DNA from: an uncultured Cohaesibacter sp.
GTDB lineage: Bacteria; Pseudomonadota; Alphaproteobacteria; Rhizobiales; Cohaesibacteraceae
Length of the DNA: 64,000 nt
Assembly (NCBI RefSeq): GCF_963664735.1
Contig: NZ_OY761553.1
Coordinates: 1,751,303 to 1,815,302, forward strand
Reading direction: 5' to 3'
Shown: positions 34,788 through 45,615 of the stretch, piece after piece
Layout: every line of letters begins with the position of its first letter
How positions within the stretch are numbered: the first letter of the stretch is position 1
The notes under the pieces: generated by a model
What the model saw: the letters and a program-made list of their open reading frames with translations, nothing else
What the model was told of the DNA's origin: nothing
Databases searched by the model: none
Program-made: the position numbers and the translations under genes

Positions 34788-35474
34788 AAGACTTCTCCTT
34801 AACGACAAAATTATGCAAGCCGGGCGCAGAGATCCGAAAATCGGCTGCTGAGATCTCTGCGCCCTCAGGGAGGGAAGACAATTTCGACACAAAAGGAGAT
34901 GTCACATGGCCCAGCGGCCACGCGCTTTTTCCTCCCAGTATCTATATGCATAAGGCCTTCGGTCGCAGCAGAGCGCGAGACACGCAGATGCCACAGGCAT
35001 GAGCCGAGTGTGAGTTAAACTTGCTGTCTGCGATTTGAAATCATGATCCAAACTTGACACTTTTACTGAGTGTACAGGATCATTTCCTCCTGACTTGTCC
35101 GTCGCCCAACAGCATTTTGCATATCTTCACACATACTATCAAATATTAACGGACACGCAATCAGTAAATTTTCATATTTTTTCATTTAGTATCACATTTT
35201 CACATCAACAATTCTGAATTTTAGAGACGGAATGTTCTTCTGCTCCGGCTTTCTGCGTAATTTCTGGGAATAGAAAGGATGATTCAGATCAGGCATCGCG
35301 TAGTCAGAGGATTTTCGGCGTCGTGACAAAAACTGTGAAAATCAGCAAGAATACAACCTAGGAGCGATAATTATCGTCAAAACAACGACTATTGCAATTT
35401 ACATAATCAAATATTCACTTATGTACAGTAATAAATTACCCCAACATCGATTTCGCGTTTGTATGGAGTATGTG
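34788..35474. other. Divergent intergenic region before the FIST gene
   Basis: About 690 bases, AT-rich from about 35100, holding the promoters of the tetronate operon and the FIST operon. A TTGACA occurs at 35054 but no matching -10 box is spaced correctly. No gene was recognised. Confidence 0.55.
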
Positions 35475-36635
35475 ATGAAGTCGTCAGCAGCGGTAGGAAT
35501 TGGCACAGGAGAGGACGCATATCGCGCAGGGCAGAAGGCTGCACAAGAGGCGTTGAATGGCCTTAACGGAGAAGATCCCGCAGTTTATTTCGTGTTCTCA
35601 ACCCCCAAATATGATCTTGATCAGATGCTTGAAGGGGTGCGCTCCACGCACGCTCAAGCCATCATCGTCGGAGCAACCACATCAGGGGAAATCGTGCGCG
35701 GAGAACATATTGCTGCGGGGCAAGGCGTCTCTGTGCTGGCGCTGACAAAAGGCGAATATGAATTCGGCATCGCCTCTGCGGAGAATATTTCCGGCAGGCT
35801 TGACGAAGTCGGACAAAGCCTAACCAGAGAAGCCTATGATATGGTTGGCAAGACACCTTACTCTGCGGTGCTCATTTTTGCTGATTGTCTGGCTGGCGAT
35901 CTGCAACAGTTGTTCCGTGGCGCCTATCGCACAACCGGGCCGAAAACGCCTTTGGTTGGCGGAGCGGCAAGCGACGAGATGCAATTCAAACAGACATATG
36001 TCTTCCATAATGAAAAAGTCATTACCTGCGGCGCTGTCGCGCTTTGGATCGGCGGCAACGAACCGTTTGACGTTATGACCTGCCATGGCTGGGAACCGAT
36101 TGGCAATCCGTTGCTGGTCACGCGTGCCGATGGCGTCAATATCAGAGAGCTTGATGGTCGCCCTGCCGCAGAAGTCTACAAGGAACAACTTGGCTTCAAG
36201 CCCGGCGAATTGACCAATGAAAATTTCTGGAAGAACGCGGTTCATCACCCACTGGGTCTGATGCAATCCAATGAAAGCTTCATCATTCGGGCTGCACGGG
36301 CTCAATCTGAAGATGGAGGACTGATCATTCAGGGCTGTGTCCCAGAAGTTGGCTCCGCCATTCAGATCATGTCGAGCACCAACGAAAAATTGCTCGCAGT
36401 AACCGAAGAAATTGGCTCAATCGTCAGAGCACGTCCTCATACGGCCGCACTGCTGGTCTTCAGTTGTGCTGCCAGAGCCATGCTGCTGGGGCCGCAGACC
36501 AAGGACGAGGCGGCACGCCTGCAAAAGGCTGTTGGAGATGTTTCAGTCAATGGCTTTCACTGCTGCGGTGAATTTGCCAGAACCTCTGGCGTTCTAGGTA
36601 CGCACAACCTTACCATGACAGCCTTGGCGCTATAA
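35475..36635 (+). CDS. FIST-domain sensor protein
   Basis: 386 aa, cytoplasmic, no membrane segment. FIST N domain about residues 20-215 (AIIVGATTSGEIV, LVGGAASDEM) and FIST C domain about 220-365 (HHPLGLMQSNESFIIRAA, GFHCCGEFA near the end). FIST domains are predicted small-ligand sensors, often suggested to bind amino acids, and are commonly encoded beside signalling proteins. The ATG at 35475 has GGAG six bases upstream; in-frame ATGs at 35421 and 35463 are less favoured. It is 33 bases before the GGDEF-EAL gene on the same strand, so it probably provides the input for c-di-GMP control. Confidence 0.88.
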   Translation: MKSSAAVGIGTGEDAYRAGQKAAQEALNGLNGEDPAVYFVFSTPKYDLDQMLEGVRSTHAQAIIVGATTSGEIVRGEHIAAGQGVSVLALTKGEYEFGIASAENISGRLDEVGQSLTREAYDMVGKTPYSAVLIFADCLAGDLQQLFRGAYRTTGPKTPLVGGAASDEMQFKQTYVFHNEKVITCGAVALWIGGNEPFDVMTCHGWEPIGNPLLVTRADGVNIRELDGRPAAEVYKEQLGFKPGELTNENFWKNAVHHPLGLMQSNESFIIRAARAQSEDGGLIIQGCVPEVGSAIQIMSSTNEKLLAVTEEIGSIVRARPHTAALLVFSCAARAMLLGPQTKDEAARLQKAVGDVSVNGFHCCGEFARTSGVLGTHNLTMTALAL

Positions 36636-36668
36636 TAGCAAGATCCCCTGAGCGACTGGAAGAACTCC

Positions 36669-39479
36669 ATGCCTGTGTCAGATGCCAAAGATGAGCAAAA
36701 TCGCTATCAAGCCTCGAAAGACGCTGCCGTTATTGCTGCGCACAAGGCGGTTAGGGACGCGACTCGCCTTACGCGCCTGCTGTCTGTTCTGAACAATGCA
36801 GACAATCCTCATTCCATGATGGATCGTGCAATGGCAACGATATCGGAATTGTTTTGCTCCGATATCGTTATATTGCTGGACCCGGCCAGTAGCGGCACCT
36901 TTGTGCCTTATGTAAGTCTCGGGTTGCCTGTGGGCATGGATGATGAACCTATCTCGGTGTCTGATCCGGGTAATATCAACCAAGTCATGCAGGAGAAATG
37001 TGCGCTTGCAATTGACAAAAGCCAACGGCTCCCTTTGGAAGCACAGCTCGAAGAGCTGGAGGCCAGTGCCGTTCTCTATCTTCCGGTCATGGCCAGTTAT
37101 GCTCCACGCGGTGTTCTCATTCTGGCGCGCCTCGAAGATGTTCCCTTTACCCAATCTGACATCGCTTTGCTTTCGACGATGGCGCACAGAGTGGGACAGG
37201 CAATCGAGCAATCACATCGACGAAAGCAGCTCGAACAAATCGTTCATAGTGTTCAGGAAATAAACCTGCTTCTGGAAGAAGACGATATTGCCAACAAGGC
37301 TGTCAGCCTTCTGCCAGATTTATTGGGAGCGGACAGTGTCAGCGTGGCCCTGTTTGACGCAGAGGGGGCTACATCAATCAGGGCGAAGTCTGGTTGCTCA
37401 TTGCCTGAGGATACAGAACTGCAGTCCATACTCACGTTTCTCAGAACCTCTGAGGAACTTGCTCTGTTCAAACCGTTCAATCTCAATAAGGATATCGCTC
37501 GGCCGCAACCGTTTCATACCTGCGAAGAGTATTGCAAGATTGATCAATGGGGCGGATTGTTAGCCCTGCCTGTTGGGCTCAACAGACTGGAAGGCGTCAT
37601 CCTCGCTTTCCGTGAGCAAGGCATAGCCTTTGATCCAGATCTCATTCAAATAGGCCTGCTTTACGCAGAAAAAATCTCGTCAGCACTTGATACAAACCGC
37701 TTGTATCGAGCAGCCGAGACGGAAATCAGAGACCGACGCAAAGCTGAAGCGGCTCTCAAAGCCAGTGAAGAGCGGCTCAGGGCCCTCATTCGATCCGTAG
37801 ACGACCTCATCATTGTCCTTAACCGGCTTGGCGAGGTAATTTTTACCAACCCGGCAGCAACTGTTTTCTGGCCTGAAGAAAAAGGCACAACGTTGCCCCG
37901 CCCCTTCTGGCCATGCGTCAATGAAACAGACAAGGCGATATTCAACAATTACCTGCAAAATCTAATCATGCAGGTCGGCATAACCAAGAATTCTTCAATC
38001 AACCTGTGGCATCCAGACGGAACGCTTCATGCTTATGATGTCGTGATGACCAATCGTCTGACCGATCCGGCCGTTGGCGGTATCGTGATCACCATGCATG
38101 ACGTTACGGAACGACGCCATTATGAAGTCGAGCTTGAGAAACTGGCCTTCTCAGATCGCCTGACGGAGTTGTCCAACCGCGCCTATTTCCAGGACCGCCT
38201 TAACAAGGTCATGGCAGACAGTACCGACGGGCGCGAAAAGCTGATAACGGTCATTTTCTTTGATCTCGATAATTTCAAGATCGTCAATGATAGCCTGGGT
38301 CATGAAGCTGGCGACATTGTCTTGAAAACCGTCGCGGACCGCTTGCGCCAGACCATTGACAGCTCAGACATGGCCGCTCGCCTGGGTGGCGATGAATTTA
38401 CGCTTCTGCTCGGCGAAGGGTCCGACCTTGCTCGCGCCAAAGAGCTTGCGATGCGGCTTCTGGAGGAAATCGAACGTCCGATTTATACAACAAGCAAAAC
38501 CGTGCGGGTTGGAGCGAGCTTTGGCATTGCGCAAGGATTGGTAGGACAGGACACCGCGCAAGAACTGCTTCGCAAAGCAGACATTGCCATGTATCAGGCC
38601 AAGAGCAAGGGCAAGAATATATATGCGGTCTACCAAAAGAGCTTTGAAATAGCCTCCATCAAGCATCTTGACGCTGAATTCGATTTGCGCCGCGCGATAA
38701 CAGAGCATGAGATTGTCGTCTTCTTCCAACCTATCGTTTCGCTTGAAAATCACCGCATCATAGGTGCCGAAGCCCTGGCACGCTGGCAACATCCGGACAA
38801 GGGACTGATAGGCCCGCTGGACTTCATCCCCCTTGCCGAAAAAACCGGTCTCATTGCCCAGCTTGGTGCTCAGATTGTAGACATGACCCTGAAGCAATCC
38901 AACGCCTGGACCAACAAATTTGGCTCACCATTGCCCATTTCGATCAATTTGTCGCCGCTGCAAATTGTTGCCGAAGATTTTGTCGCAGCAATGAAGAGCA
39001 CCTTGCAAACCCACCATGTCGCCGCAAACAACATCATTCTGGAAATTACAGAAAGCACCTTGATTCACGATACATCGCAGGCGATTTCTGCGCTCAAACA
39101 ACTCAAGCAAATGGGCTTTAAGATCGCGATCGACGACTTTGGAACAGGATATTGCAACCTTTCCTATCTCAAGCAACTGCCCCTTGATATTCTGAAGATT
39201 GACCGCTCTTTCATCGGACAAATTCATCTCGACAGGCACGATGCAAAGTTGACTGAAAGCATCGTGCGCATGGGCCAGTCCATGGGGCTGGAGCTTGTAG
39301 TCGAGGGAATTGAGCATGAAGAACAGGCCGCAATCTTGGCTCAGTATGGCTGCCGCATGTCGCAGGGCTTTCTGTTTGCTCCGGCCATGCCAGCAAAAGA
39401 ATTTGAAACCCTCTATGACAAGCTGGCATCCAACAAGACTGAGCGAATTTCGCCACAAAGTTACAAACAGTTGCGTTAG
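36669..39479 (+). CDS. GAF-GAF-PAS-GGDEF-EAL bifunctional c-di-GMP protein
   Basis: 936 aa, soluble. Two GAF-like domains (about residues 45-175 and 195-345), a PAS domain (about 365-480), a GGDEF domain with intact LGGDEF at 572-577, and an EAL domain with EALARW at 701. EAL catalytic blocks NLSPLQI, EITESTL, DDFGTGYCNL, KIDRSFIG and QGFLFAP are present; the usual EGVET is VEGIEHEE, a small deviation. Either cyclase or phosphodiesterase activity is possible. It is in an operon with the FIST gene upstream (33 bases) and followed 289 bases later by a LuxR solo. Confidence 0.92.
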   Translation: MPVSDAKDEQNRYQASKDAAVIAAHKAVRDATRLTRLLSVLNNADNPHSMMDRAMATISELFCSDIVILLDPASSGTFVPYVSLGLPVGMDDEPISVSDPGNINQVMQEKCALAIDKSQRLPLEAQLEELEASAVLYLPVMASYAPRGVLILARLEDVPFTQSDIALLSTMAHRVGQAIEQSHRRKQLEQIVHSVQEINLLLEEDDIANKAVSLLPDLLGADSVSVALFDAEGATSIRAKSGCSLPEDTELQSILTFLRTSEELALFKPFNLNKDIARPQPFHTCEEYCKIDQWGGLLALPVGLNRLEGVILAFREQGIAFDPDLIQIGLLYAEKISSALDTNRLYRAAETEIRDRRKAEAALKASEERLRALIRSVDDLIIVLNRLGEVIFTNPAATVFWPEEKGTTLPRPFWPCVNETDKAIFNNYLQNLIMQVGITKNSSINLWHPDGTLHAYDVVMTNRLTDPAVGGIVITMHDVTERRHYEVELEKLAFSDRLTELSNRAYFQDRLNKVMADSTDGREKLITVIFFDLDNFKIVNDSLGHEAGDIVLKTVADRLRQTIDSSDMAARLGGDEFTLLLGEGSDLARAKELAMRLLEEIERPIYTTSKTVRVGASFGIAQGLVGQDTAQELLRKADIAMYQAKSKGKNIYAVYQKSFEIASIKHLDAEFDLRRAITEHEIVVFFQPIVSLENHRIIGAEALARWQHPDKGLIGPLDFIPLAEKTGLIAQLGAQIVDMTLKQSNAWTNKFGSPLPISINLSPLQIVAEDFVAAMKSTLQTHHVAANNIILEITESTLIHDTSQAISALKQLKQMGFKIAIDDFGTGYCNLSYLKQLPLDILKIDRSFIGQIHLDRHDAKLTESIVRMGQSMGLELVVEGIEHEEQAAILAQYGCRMSQGFLFAPAMPAKEFETLYDKLASNKTERISPQSYKQLR

Positions 39480-39768
39480 TTACATGCTCGAAGTTTCTGG
39501 CTATGGCCGCACGTAAGGTTTGTGGCAGTCGTGATCAGCGACAGTCTTGATGCTCTAGAGTTTGGCAATACAAATGTCTCTGAGAAGAAACAGCATCAAA
39601 TCCACCACACCGTAGCAAAACGCGATTTCTGTTCAGCAGAAACCATAAGCTTGAAGGACGCCTTTATTCGGTAGCCAAAAACTAGTATTTATCTAAACAA
39701 AATAGTGTCATACTTTATTCTTGCATCGCCTTTGTTTGCGCAATGGATTTTAGAAATGATGCTCTGAC

Positions 39769-40581
39769 ATGTTGATTGACATGTTTTTGAAACTTCGCAC
39801 AAATTCCAACTCTCTTGAGCGAAAAATGTTATTGCTTGAATCAACTATAGAGATGATGCAGTCAGCATCCACCGTTGATGGCGCTTTCGACCTCTTTAAA
39901 GAGTTTGTGAACGAGCATGGCTATGACAATGCCTGCTACACGCTCGTAACCGATCACCCCTCTATTGGCAAAATGGCATATCATGGGGTTACAAGTGATT
40001 ATCCAGAACCTTGGATGAAGCACTATAGAGACCACGATTATCAGCATTTCGACCCTGTTTGGTTACGCTCCTTCGAACACCCTGTGCCTTTCTTCTGGAA
40101 TGATCTTGTTGACCAGAAAAAGCGCGACCCAAGCCTTGATGGCGAAATTTTGCGAAAATCCCTGCAAGTCATGAATGAAGCTGCCGAGGAAGGTGTCGCC
40201 GATGGTATCGGGCTATCTTTCACAAACCGGATGGGCGAGATCTCCGGCTTTGGAATATCGCGTCAGCAACAACAAAAATGCCACGATTACAGAGAGCTGG
40301 GAACAATTTATCTGGTTGCAACAGTGTTCCATGACAAATTCATGAGCTTGCATCAAGAAGCGGTGAGACCAAAGCTTTCTCAACGCGAAAAGGACATTCT
40401 TTCCTGGGCAGCTGAGGGAAAGTCAGATTGGGAAATCGCGACAATATTGGGGATCAAGCATTCTACGGTCCGCTATCACTGGAAGAATATTTTTCAAAAA
40501 CTGGACGTTTCGAGCCGTTTGCTCGCCACATCAAAAGCCATTCGCCAAAAGCTGATCACACCACAGACAATCCGAGCCTGA
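39769..40581 (+). CDS. LuxR-family solo regulator
   Basis: 270 aa with an autoinducer-binding domain (about residues 35-180) and a C-terminal LuxR helix-turn-helix (about 200-260; KLSQREKDILSWAAEGKSD, ATILGIKHSTVRYHW). Pocket residues W82, Y86, D95, P96 and W110 are kept, as in AHL-responsive members. No synthase gene lies next to it, so it is a LuxR solo that might respond to the signal made by the luxI at 3535 or to outside signals. No CATATG-centred palindrome like those at luxR/luxI was found upstream. It lies downstream of the FIST/c-di-GMP genes in the same direction. Confidence 0.9.
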   Translation: MLIDMFLKLRTNSNSLERKMLLLESTIEMMQSASTVDGAFDLFKEFVNEHGYDNACYTLVTDHPSIGKMAYHGVTSDYPEPWMKHYRDHDYQHFDPVWLRSFEHPVPFFWNDLVDQKKRDPSLDGEILRKSLQVMNEAAEEGVADGIGLSFTNRMGEISGFGISRQQQQKCHDYRELGTIYLVATVFHDKFMSLHQEAVRPKLSQREKDILSWAAEGKSDWEIATILGIKHSTVRYHWKNIFQKLDVSSRLLATSKAIRQKLITPQTIRA

Positions 40582-41198
40582 AAAGCAGATATCAGGAAAT
40601 TTGGCGCCAAGCATCTTACAGTTGTCGCAGACCATATCAAAAACGAAAAGAGTGGTCGGCTGCAAAGCAATCGACCACCCCGAATAGGTTATAAAACAAT
40701 AAGATATATAAAGAGCCGACAGACAAACCAGCTATTCTGACGCCCTAAAAAACCGACAAATGAATAGTGCCGATAGGATAATTTTTGTAAGACTGTTGGG
40801 CAATTTTGTCCACTATCAAACTTGATAGGCATTTGGCTCAAGCAGCTTTCTTTTTTCGTGTATTTTCTCTCCTTTCATCGCCGAACTTCGAATTCGTGCG
40901 GGTGTGACTGCAAGACGCATCAAATTTGCCGATTTACCCCCTTAAGATGTCATCAGGATTGGTTGACATAATATAAAGCTTGCAATAGCGTATGTCGACA
41001 AAACAAATACAATAAGTCTTTTTGGTCATCAAAATACCAGCAATAGTTGTTTCGCAAGCAAAATAGTTCGATTTGGCCACTATTCCCTAACCCGTTATTT
41101 CGTTTGCAAATCTGCCAGCTGATATAGTTGCCTGAAGATTTCTTTCTTGCACTATTACCATGCAAATCACCGCTGCTGAGCATTTGAAAGGTTATCTT
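40582..41198. other. Intergenic region before the peptide-type ABC operon
   Basis: About 620 bases. A stem GTGGTCG (40652-40658) with CGACCAC (40672-40678) follows the LuxR gene but lacks a T-run. The rest is AT-rich and should contain the ABC operon promoter. No gene was recognised. Confidence 0.55.
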
Positions 41199-43034
41199 GT
41201 GAAAGAAGATGCTCTTCCATCGTCCAATCTTATCAAGGTTGAAGATCTCACTGTTGCTTTCGGACATGAGCGCGTCGTAGAGAATCTGAGTTTCTCCGTC
41301 CGCGCTGGCCAAACCCTCGCGATTGTGGGAGAAAGCGGTTCGGGCAAATCCGTTACATCTCTCTCGATCCTGCGGTTGGCAGACATGTCCGGTGCCCATT
41401 ATGAGTCTGGCCGTATTCTGTTTTCCGGAGAAAATGGCGAACAAGACCTTCTGAAACTCTCCCAGAAAGACATGCGCTCCATTCGTGGCAAGGAAATTGC
41501 CATGATCTTTCAGGAGCCCATGACATCTCTCAATCCGGTTTTCACGGTTGGCGATCAGATCGCAGAGGTGCTTCAGCTGCATGAAGGCATGCATCGCAGT
41601 GACGCTCTGAAAGAGGGTATCAAGTTGCTCAAGATGGTCCGGCTGGCAGATGCGGAAAGCATTATCAACCGTTATCCGCACCAGCTTTCCGGCGGCATGC
41701 GCCAACGTGTCATGATTGCCATGGCGCTGGCCTGTCGGCCCAAGCTGCTGATAGCCGATGAGCCGACAACCGCACTGGACGTGACCATTCAGGCACAGAT
41801 TCTGGCGATTCTCAGGGATCTCAAGGAAAGCCTCGACATGGGCATCATCTTCATCACCCATGACATGGCCGTGGTGGCCGAGATGGCTGATGATGTGGTG
41901 GTCATGCGCAAGGGACATAAGGTAGAAGAACAGCCAATCGCAGACATCTTTGCCAATCCGCGTCACCTTTACACGCAAACGCTGCTTTCCGCAGTGCCGC
42001 GCCTTGGTGCCATGAATGGGGAAGATTTCCCCAAGCGGCAACCGATTTCCGTCTATGACGAAAATGGTGGGCATATAGAGGGTGTGGAGCGCCTGCAAGA
42101 CACCGCCGACTATAGCAGCGACCCGCTGATCAGCGTCAAGGATCTTGTTGTTCGTTTCAATGTGAAGAAGAATTTCTTTGGTCGCCCGACCCATCGAGTG
42201 CATGCGGTCGAGAAGATCAGCCTTGATATTTATCCGGGTGAAACACTGGCTCTTGTGGGCGAGAGTGGCTCTGGCAAATCCACTATCGGGCGCACCATTC
42301 AGCAGCTGCAGGAAAGTCAGGACGGCTCGGTCATCTTCAAGGGCGAGCGGCTAGGCGATATGAGCAAGGGTGCACGCCGGGCGCTGCGCAAGAAGATCCA
42401 GTATATTTTTCAGGATCCGTTTGCCTCTCTTGATCCGCGCAAGACGGTCGGCTTTTCTGTTGCGGAGCCCATCCGCACCCATGATATTCTTCATGATGAC
42501 GGCCTTATAGCGACACGCGTTGCCGAGCTGTTGGAGCGCGTCGGGCTGTCAGCAGACCACGCAAAGCGCTTCCCGCACGAGTTTTCCGGCGGCCAACGCC
42601 AGCGCATCTGCATTGCACGCGCCCTAGCCTCGGATCCGGAACTGATTATTGCCGATGAAGCGCTCTCCGCGCTTGATGTGTCGGTACAGGCCCAGATCAT
42701 AAATCTCTTCATGGATCTGCAGGCAGAACGTGGCCTTTCCTATCTGTTTATCAGTCACGATATGGCCGTGGTGGAGCAAATGAGCCATCGCGTGGCCGTG
42801 CTCTATCTTGGACAAATCGTGGAAGCGGGTAGCCGCCGTCAGATCTTTGAAGATCCACGACATTCTTACACGCGCAATCTGCTGGCAGCCGTTCCGGTTG
42901 CAGATCCGGGCAAGCGGGTCATGCTGGCGATCAACGAGGCCGAAATCCCGAGCCCTATCAGGGCTGTCGGTAATGAGCCGGAAATATTGACGCATACCGA
43001 GGTCGTTCCAGGCCACATCGTCGCCAATCAATAA
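41199..43034 (+). CDS. Peptide-type ABC transporter double ATP-binding protein
   Basis: 611 aa, two fused OppD/OppF-like ATPases. First half: Walker A GESGSGKS at 44-51, [30 protein letters not shown]. Second half: Walker A GESGSGKS at 354-361, [16 protein letters not shown], and Walker [14 protein letters not shown], where Ala replaces the usual Pro. Each half ends with the oligopeptide-transporter C-terminal extension. It powers import by the permeases downstream. I chose GTG 41199 because AAAGG lies 7 bases upstream; an in-frame ATG at 41160 has no ribosome site but would add 13 residues. First gene of a five-gene operon. Confidence 0.88.
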   Translation: MKEDALPSSNLIKVEDLTVAFGHERVVENLSFSVRAGQTLAIVGESGSGKSVTSLSILRLADMSGAHYESGRILFSGENGEQDLLKLSQKDMRSIRGKEIAMIFQEPMTSLNPVFTVGDQIAEVLQLHEGMHRSDALKEGIKLLKMVRLADAESIINRYPHQLSGGMRQRVMIAMALACRPKLLIADEPTTALDVTIQAQILAILRDLKESLDMGIIFITHDMAVVAEMADDVVVMRKGHKVEEQPIADIFANPRHLYTQTLLSAVPRLGAMNGEDFPKRQPISVYDENGGHIEGVERLQDTADYSSDPLISVKDLVVRFNVKKNFFGRPTHRVHAVEKISLDIYPGETLALVGESGSGKSTIGRTIQQLQESQDGSVIFKGERLGDMSKGARRALRKKIQYIFQDPFASLDPRKTVGFSVAEPIRTHDILHDDGLIATRVAELLERVGLSADHAKRFPHEFSGGQRQRICIARALASDPELIIADEALSALDVSVQAQIINLFMDLQAERGLSYLFISHDMAVVEQMSHRVAVLYLGQIVEAGSRRQIFEDPRHSYTRNLLAAVPVADPGKRVMLAINEAEIPSPIRAVGNEPEILTHTEVVPGHIVANQ

Positions 43035-43071
43035 CAATCACTACCATGACTCCAGAACAGGGAGAAAGACC

Positions 43072-44598
43072 ATGAAAAGCATATTGAAGAATACCGCAGC
43101 CGCGCTGACAATCGCTGTTGCCGCAGTGGGCGCCTTTGCCAGCCCATCCATGGCCGAGGGTAAACTCTCGGTATCCGTCGCACTTGATCCGGGTAGCTGG
43201 GATCCGATCGATACATTTCTTGTTGCCTGGGGTGCTGTCGGCTCGAACATCTTTGACGGTCTGACCGAACGCGACACCAACGCAAAGCTCCATCCGGGTC
43301 TTGCAACAAGCTGGGACGTTCTGGACGATGGCCTGCGCATCCGCTTCAAACTGCGTGAAGGCGTCAAGTTCCATGATGGCGAGCCATTCAACGCCGAAGC
43401 CGTAAAATTCACCTTTGACCGTCTTCTGGGCGAAGTTGGTGCCAAAGGCCCACAACGCGCCAACTACACATCCGTCAAGAGTGTAGAAATCATCGACGAC
43501 TATACGGTTGATTTCCACATGAACCAGCCAGATCCGGTGTTGTTGACCAAATTGGCAGGCTATGGCGCCATGATCGTGCCTCCGAAATATATCGCAGAAA
43601 AGGGCGAAGACTATTTCAACACTCATCCGGTCGGCACCGGTCCGTTCAGCTTTGTTTCCTACGAGCCGAAGGTTGATCTGGAACTGAAAGCAAACCCTGA
43701 CTACTGGGGTGACGTCGCCAAGATTTCCGAGCTGGAATATCGCTTCATCTCTGAAAAACCGACCGCTGTTGCCGAGCTTCAGGCTGGCCGCCTCGACATT
43801 GTCGAAGATCTGCCGATCAGCATGATTTCCGTTGTCAAGGATGATGCAAAACTGGACGTTGTTTCCACCACTGGTCCTGCCGTTTATGGCCTGCGCTTCA
43901 ACACCCGCGATGGCATCACCGCCAACAAGGACGTGCGTAAAGCCATCATCATGGCAGTTGACCGCGCAACCATCATCAAATCCCTTCTTGCTGGTGAAGC
44001 CGAAGAGATCGCCAGCTTCCAGAGCTCGCTGTCATTTGGTAATGACCCAGAGCTGAAACCTCTGCCTTACAATCCGGAAGAAGCCAAGAAACTGCTGAAA
44101 GCTGCGGGCGTTGCTCCGGGCGCTGAGGTCCAGATCGACATTCGTGCTGGCAAACCAACTTTCAACGAAGTGGTTCAGGCTGTTGGTGCGTATCTTCAGA
44201 CCGTTGGCCTCAAAGCCGTTATCAAGCCATATGAAAACAGCGTCTTCCTGAACGATATCGTGCCACAGGGCAAGACAGGCGCCATGTTCCAGCAGAGCTG
44301 GGGCGGCTGGACGCTTGACTATGATAATACCGCCTATCTGCTTTATCATACCGGCCAGAAATGGAACCCATATGGCACCGACACCAAGCTCGACGCCATG
44401 TTGGAAGAACAGCGCCCGATGACCGACGTGGCAAAACGCGAAGAGCTGCTCAAGAATATCGCTGGCTACATCGCCGACGAAGTTCTGGAAATGCCGCTCT
44501 ACAGCCTGAAAGGCATTTATGGCGTCAACAAACGCGTTGAAGGCTTTGTTCCGGCTCCGGACAACCGCATCAAACTGAACACGGTTTCGGTCAAATAA
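43072..44598 (+). CDS. Peptide-type ABC transporter substrate-binding protein (family 5)
   Basis: 508 aa periplasmic SBP_bac_5 protein (DppA/OppA-like), signal peptide about 1-28 ending SMAE, mature GKLSVSVALDPGSWDP. Family blocks: NIFDGLTERD, FKLREGVKFHDGEPFNAEAV, VGTGPFSFVSYE and NPDYWGDVAK. Ligands of the family include peptides, opines and glutathione; the companion M14-like peptidase favours a peptide or amide. A stem-loop follows the gene. Confidence 0.92.
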   Translation: MKSILKNTAAALTIAVAAVGAFASPSMAEGKLSVSVALDPGSWDPIDTFLVAWGAVGSNIFDGLTERDTNAKLHPGLATSWDVLDDGLRIRFKLREGVKFHDGEPFNAEAVKFTFDRLLGEVGAKGPQRANYTSVKSVEIIDDYTVDFHMNQPDPVLLTKLAGYGAMIVPPKYIAEKGEDYFNTHPVGTGPFSFVSYEPKVDLELKANPDYWGDVAKISELEYRFISEKPTAVAELQAGRLDIVEDLPISMISVVKDDAKLDVVSTTGPAVYGLRFNTRDGITANKDVRKAIIMAVDRATIIKSLLAGEAEEIASFQSSLSFGNDPELKPLPYNPEEAKKLLKAAGVAPGAEVQIDIRAGKPTFNEVVQAVGAYLQTVGLKAVIKPYENSVFLNDIVPQGKTGAMFQQSWGGWTLDYDNTAYLLYHTGQKWNPYGTDTKLDAMLEEQRPMTDVAKREELLKNIAGYIADEVLEMPLYSLKGIYGVNKRVEGFVPAPDNRIKLNTVSVK

Positions 44599-44611
44599 CA
44601 TCCCTTGATCA

Positions 44612-44643
44612 GGTTGGAGGGAGCGACCGCGCCTCCTCCGACC
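44612..44643 (+). other. Intercistronic stem-loop after the binding-protein gene
   Basis: GGTTGGAGG (44612-44620) pairs with CCTCCGACC (44635-44643) with one T-G wobble. No T-run. Same position as the stem-loops after rhaS, siaP and the sugar-binding protein near 63 kb. Confidence 0.6.
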
Positions 44644-44686
44644 ATTCATTTCAAGACCCTAAAAGCTCTATATGGAGGTCGGTCGC

Positions 44687-45610
44687 ATGGCCGGGTTTAT
44701 TGTCAAACGCTTGCTACAGGCAATCTTTGCCACCCTTATCGTCACATTGCTGGTGTCCTATGCCATTCGCATGACGGGAGACCCGGCATTGATGCTGACA
44801 CAGGGTGCTGGCAGCATCAGTGAAGCCGATCTGGCCCGTATTCGCGAAGCACTCGGTGTCAATGAGCCATTCTTCGTTCAGTATTTCGGCTTCCTCAAGG
44901 ACATGGTTACCCTGGACTTCGGCCGCAGCTTTCTTGGAGGTACGTCCGTTGCGGTTCTGATCGGCGGAGCACTGCCCTCAACATTGGTGCTGGCTTTCTG
45001 GTCGATGCTCATATCCATCGTCTTTTCTATACCGCTTGGCATCACCGCCGCCGTTAACAAGGGCAAGGCAATCGATCAGGTGATCCGGGTCATTTCGCTG
45101 ATAGGCTTGTCCTTTCCGAACTTCTGGCTTGCCATCATGCTGGTGCTGGTCTTCTCGATCACATGGAACATATTGCCCCCGAGCGGCATGTCTGGCGGGC
45201 TGTCCTACATCATGCCGGCAGTGACCATGGGCGTCATTCTGATGGCGGTGAATGTGCGCCTTGTCCGCACCACCATGCTTGAAACGCTCAATTCGCAATA
45301 TATCATGGTCGCGCGCGCCAAGGGCCTTTCGGAGACCAAGGTGCTCTACAAGCATGCATTGCGCAACTGCGCCATTCCTCTGATCACCTATATGGGGTTG
45401 CAATTCGGCGGCCTTCTGGGCGGCATCGTGGTTATCGAACGGGTATTCAACTGGCCCGGCATGGGCACGCTGGCCTTTGATGCCGTCGGCGCACGCGACT
45501 ATCCGGTGCTTCAGGCATCCATCATGGTGCTGTCCCTGATGATCATCATCGTCAATCTGCTTGTCGACATTATCTACGGTCTTGTCGATCCGCGAATTCG
45601 CACGGAGTAG
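44687..45610 (+). CDS. Peptide-type ABC transporter permease (DppB-like)
   Basis: 307 aa, six hydrophobic segments, starts MAGFIVKRLLQAIFATL as DppB proteins do, and has the EAA-type cytoplasmic loop ARAKGLSETKVLYKHALRN. The ATG at 44687 has GGAGG 8 bases upstream. The DppC-like gene starts five bases after its stop. Confidence 0.92.
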   Translation: MAGFIVKRLLQAIFATLIVTLLVSYAIRMTGDPALMLTQGAGSISEADLARIREALGVNEPFFVQYFGFLKDMVTLDFGRSFLGGTSVAVLIGGALPSTLVLAFWSMLISIVFSIPLGITAAVNKGKAIDQVIRVISLIGLSFPNFWLAIMLVLVFSITWNILPPSGMSGGLSYIMPAVTMGVILMAVNVRLVRTTMLETLNSQYIMVARAKGLSETKVLYKHALRNCAIPLITYMGLQFGGLLGGIVVIERVFNWPGMGTLAFDAVGARDYPVLQASIMVLSLMIIIVNLLVDIIYGLVDPRIRTE

Positions 45611-45615
45611 TGAGA

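Noticed and set aside
35054-35082. TTGACA as a -35 promoter box for the FIST operon
   Set aside because: No acceptable -10 hexamer at 16-18 bases downstream, and it is 400 bases from the gene.
35996-36006. ACATATGT as a third lux box
   Set aside because: It lies inside the FIST coding sequence and lacks the CTC and GAG blocks of the two candidate sites.
40953-42203. Minus-strand open frame (416 codons) opposite the first ATPase domain
   Set aside because: It is antisense to a well-conserved ATPase and shows no domain.
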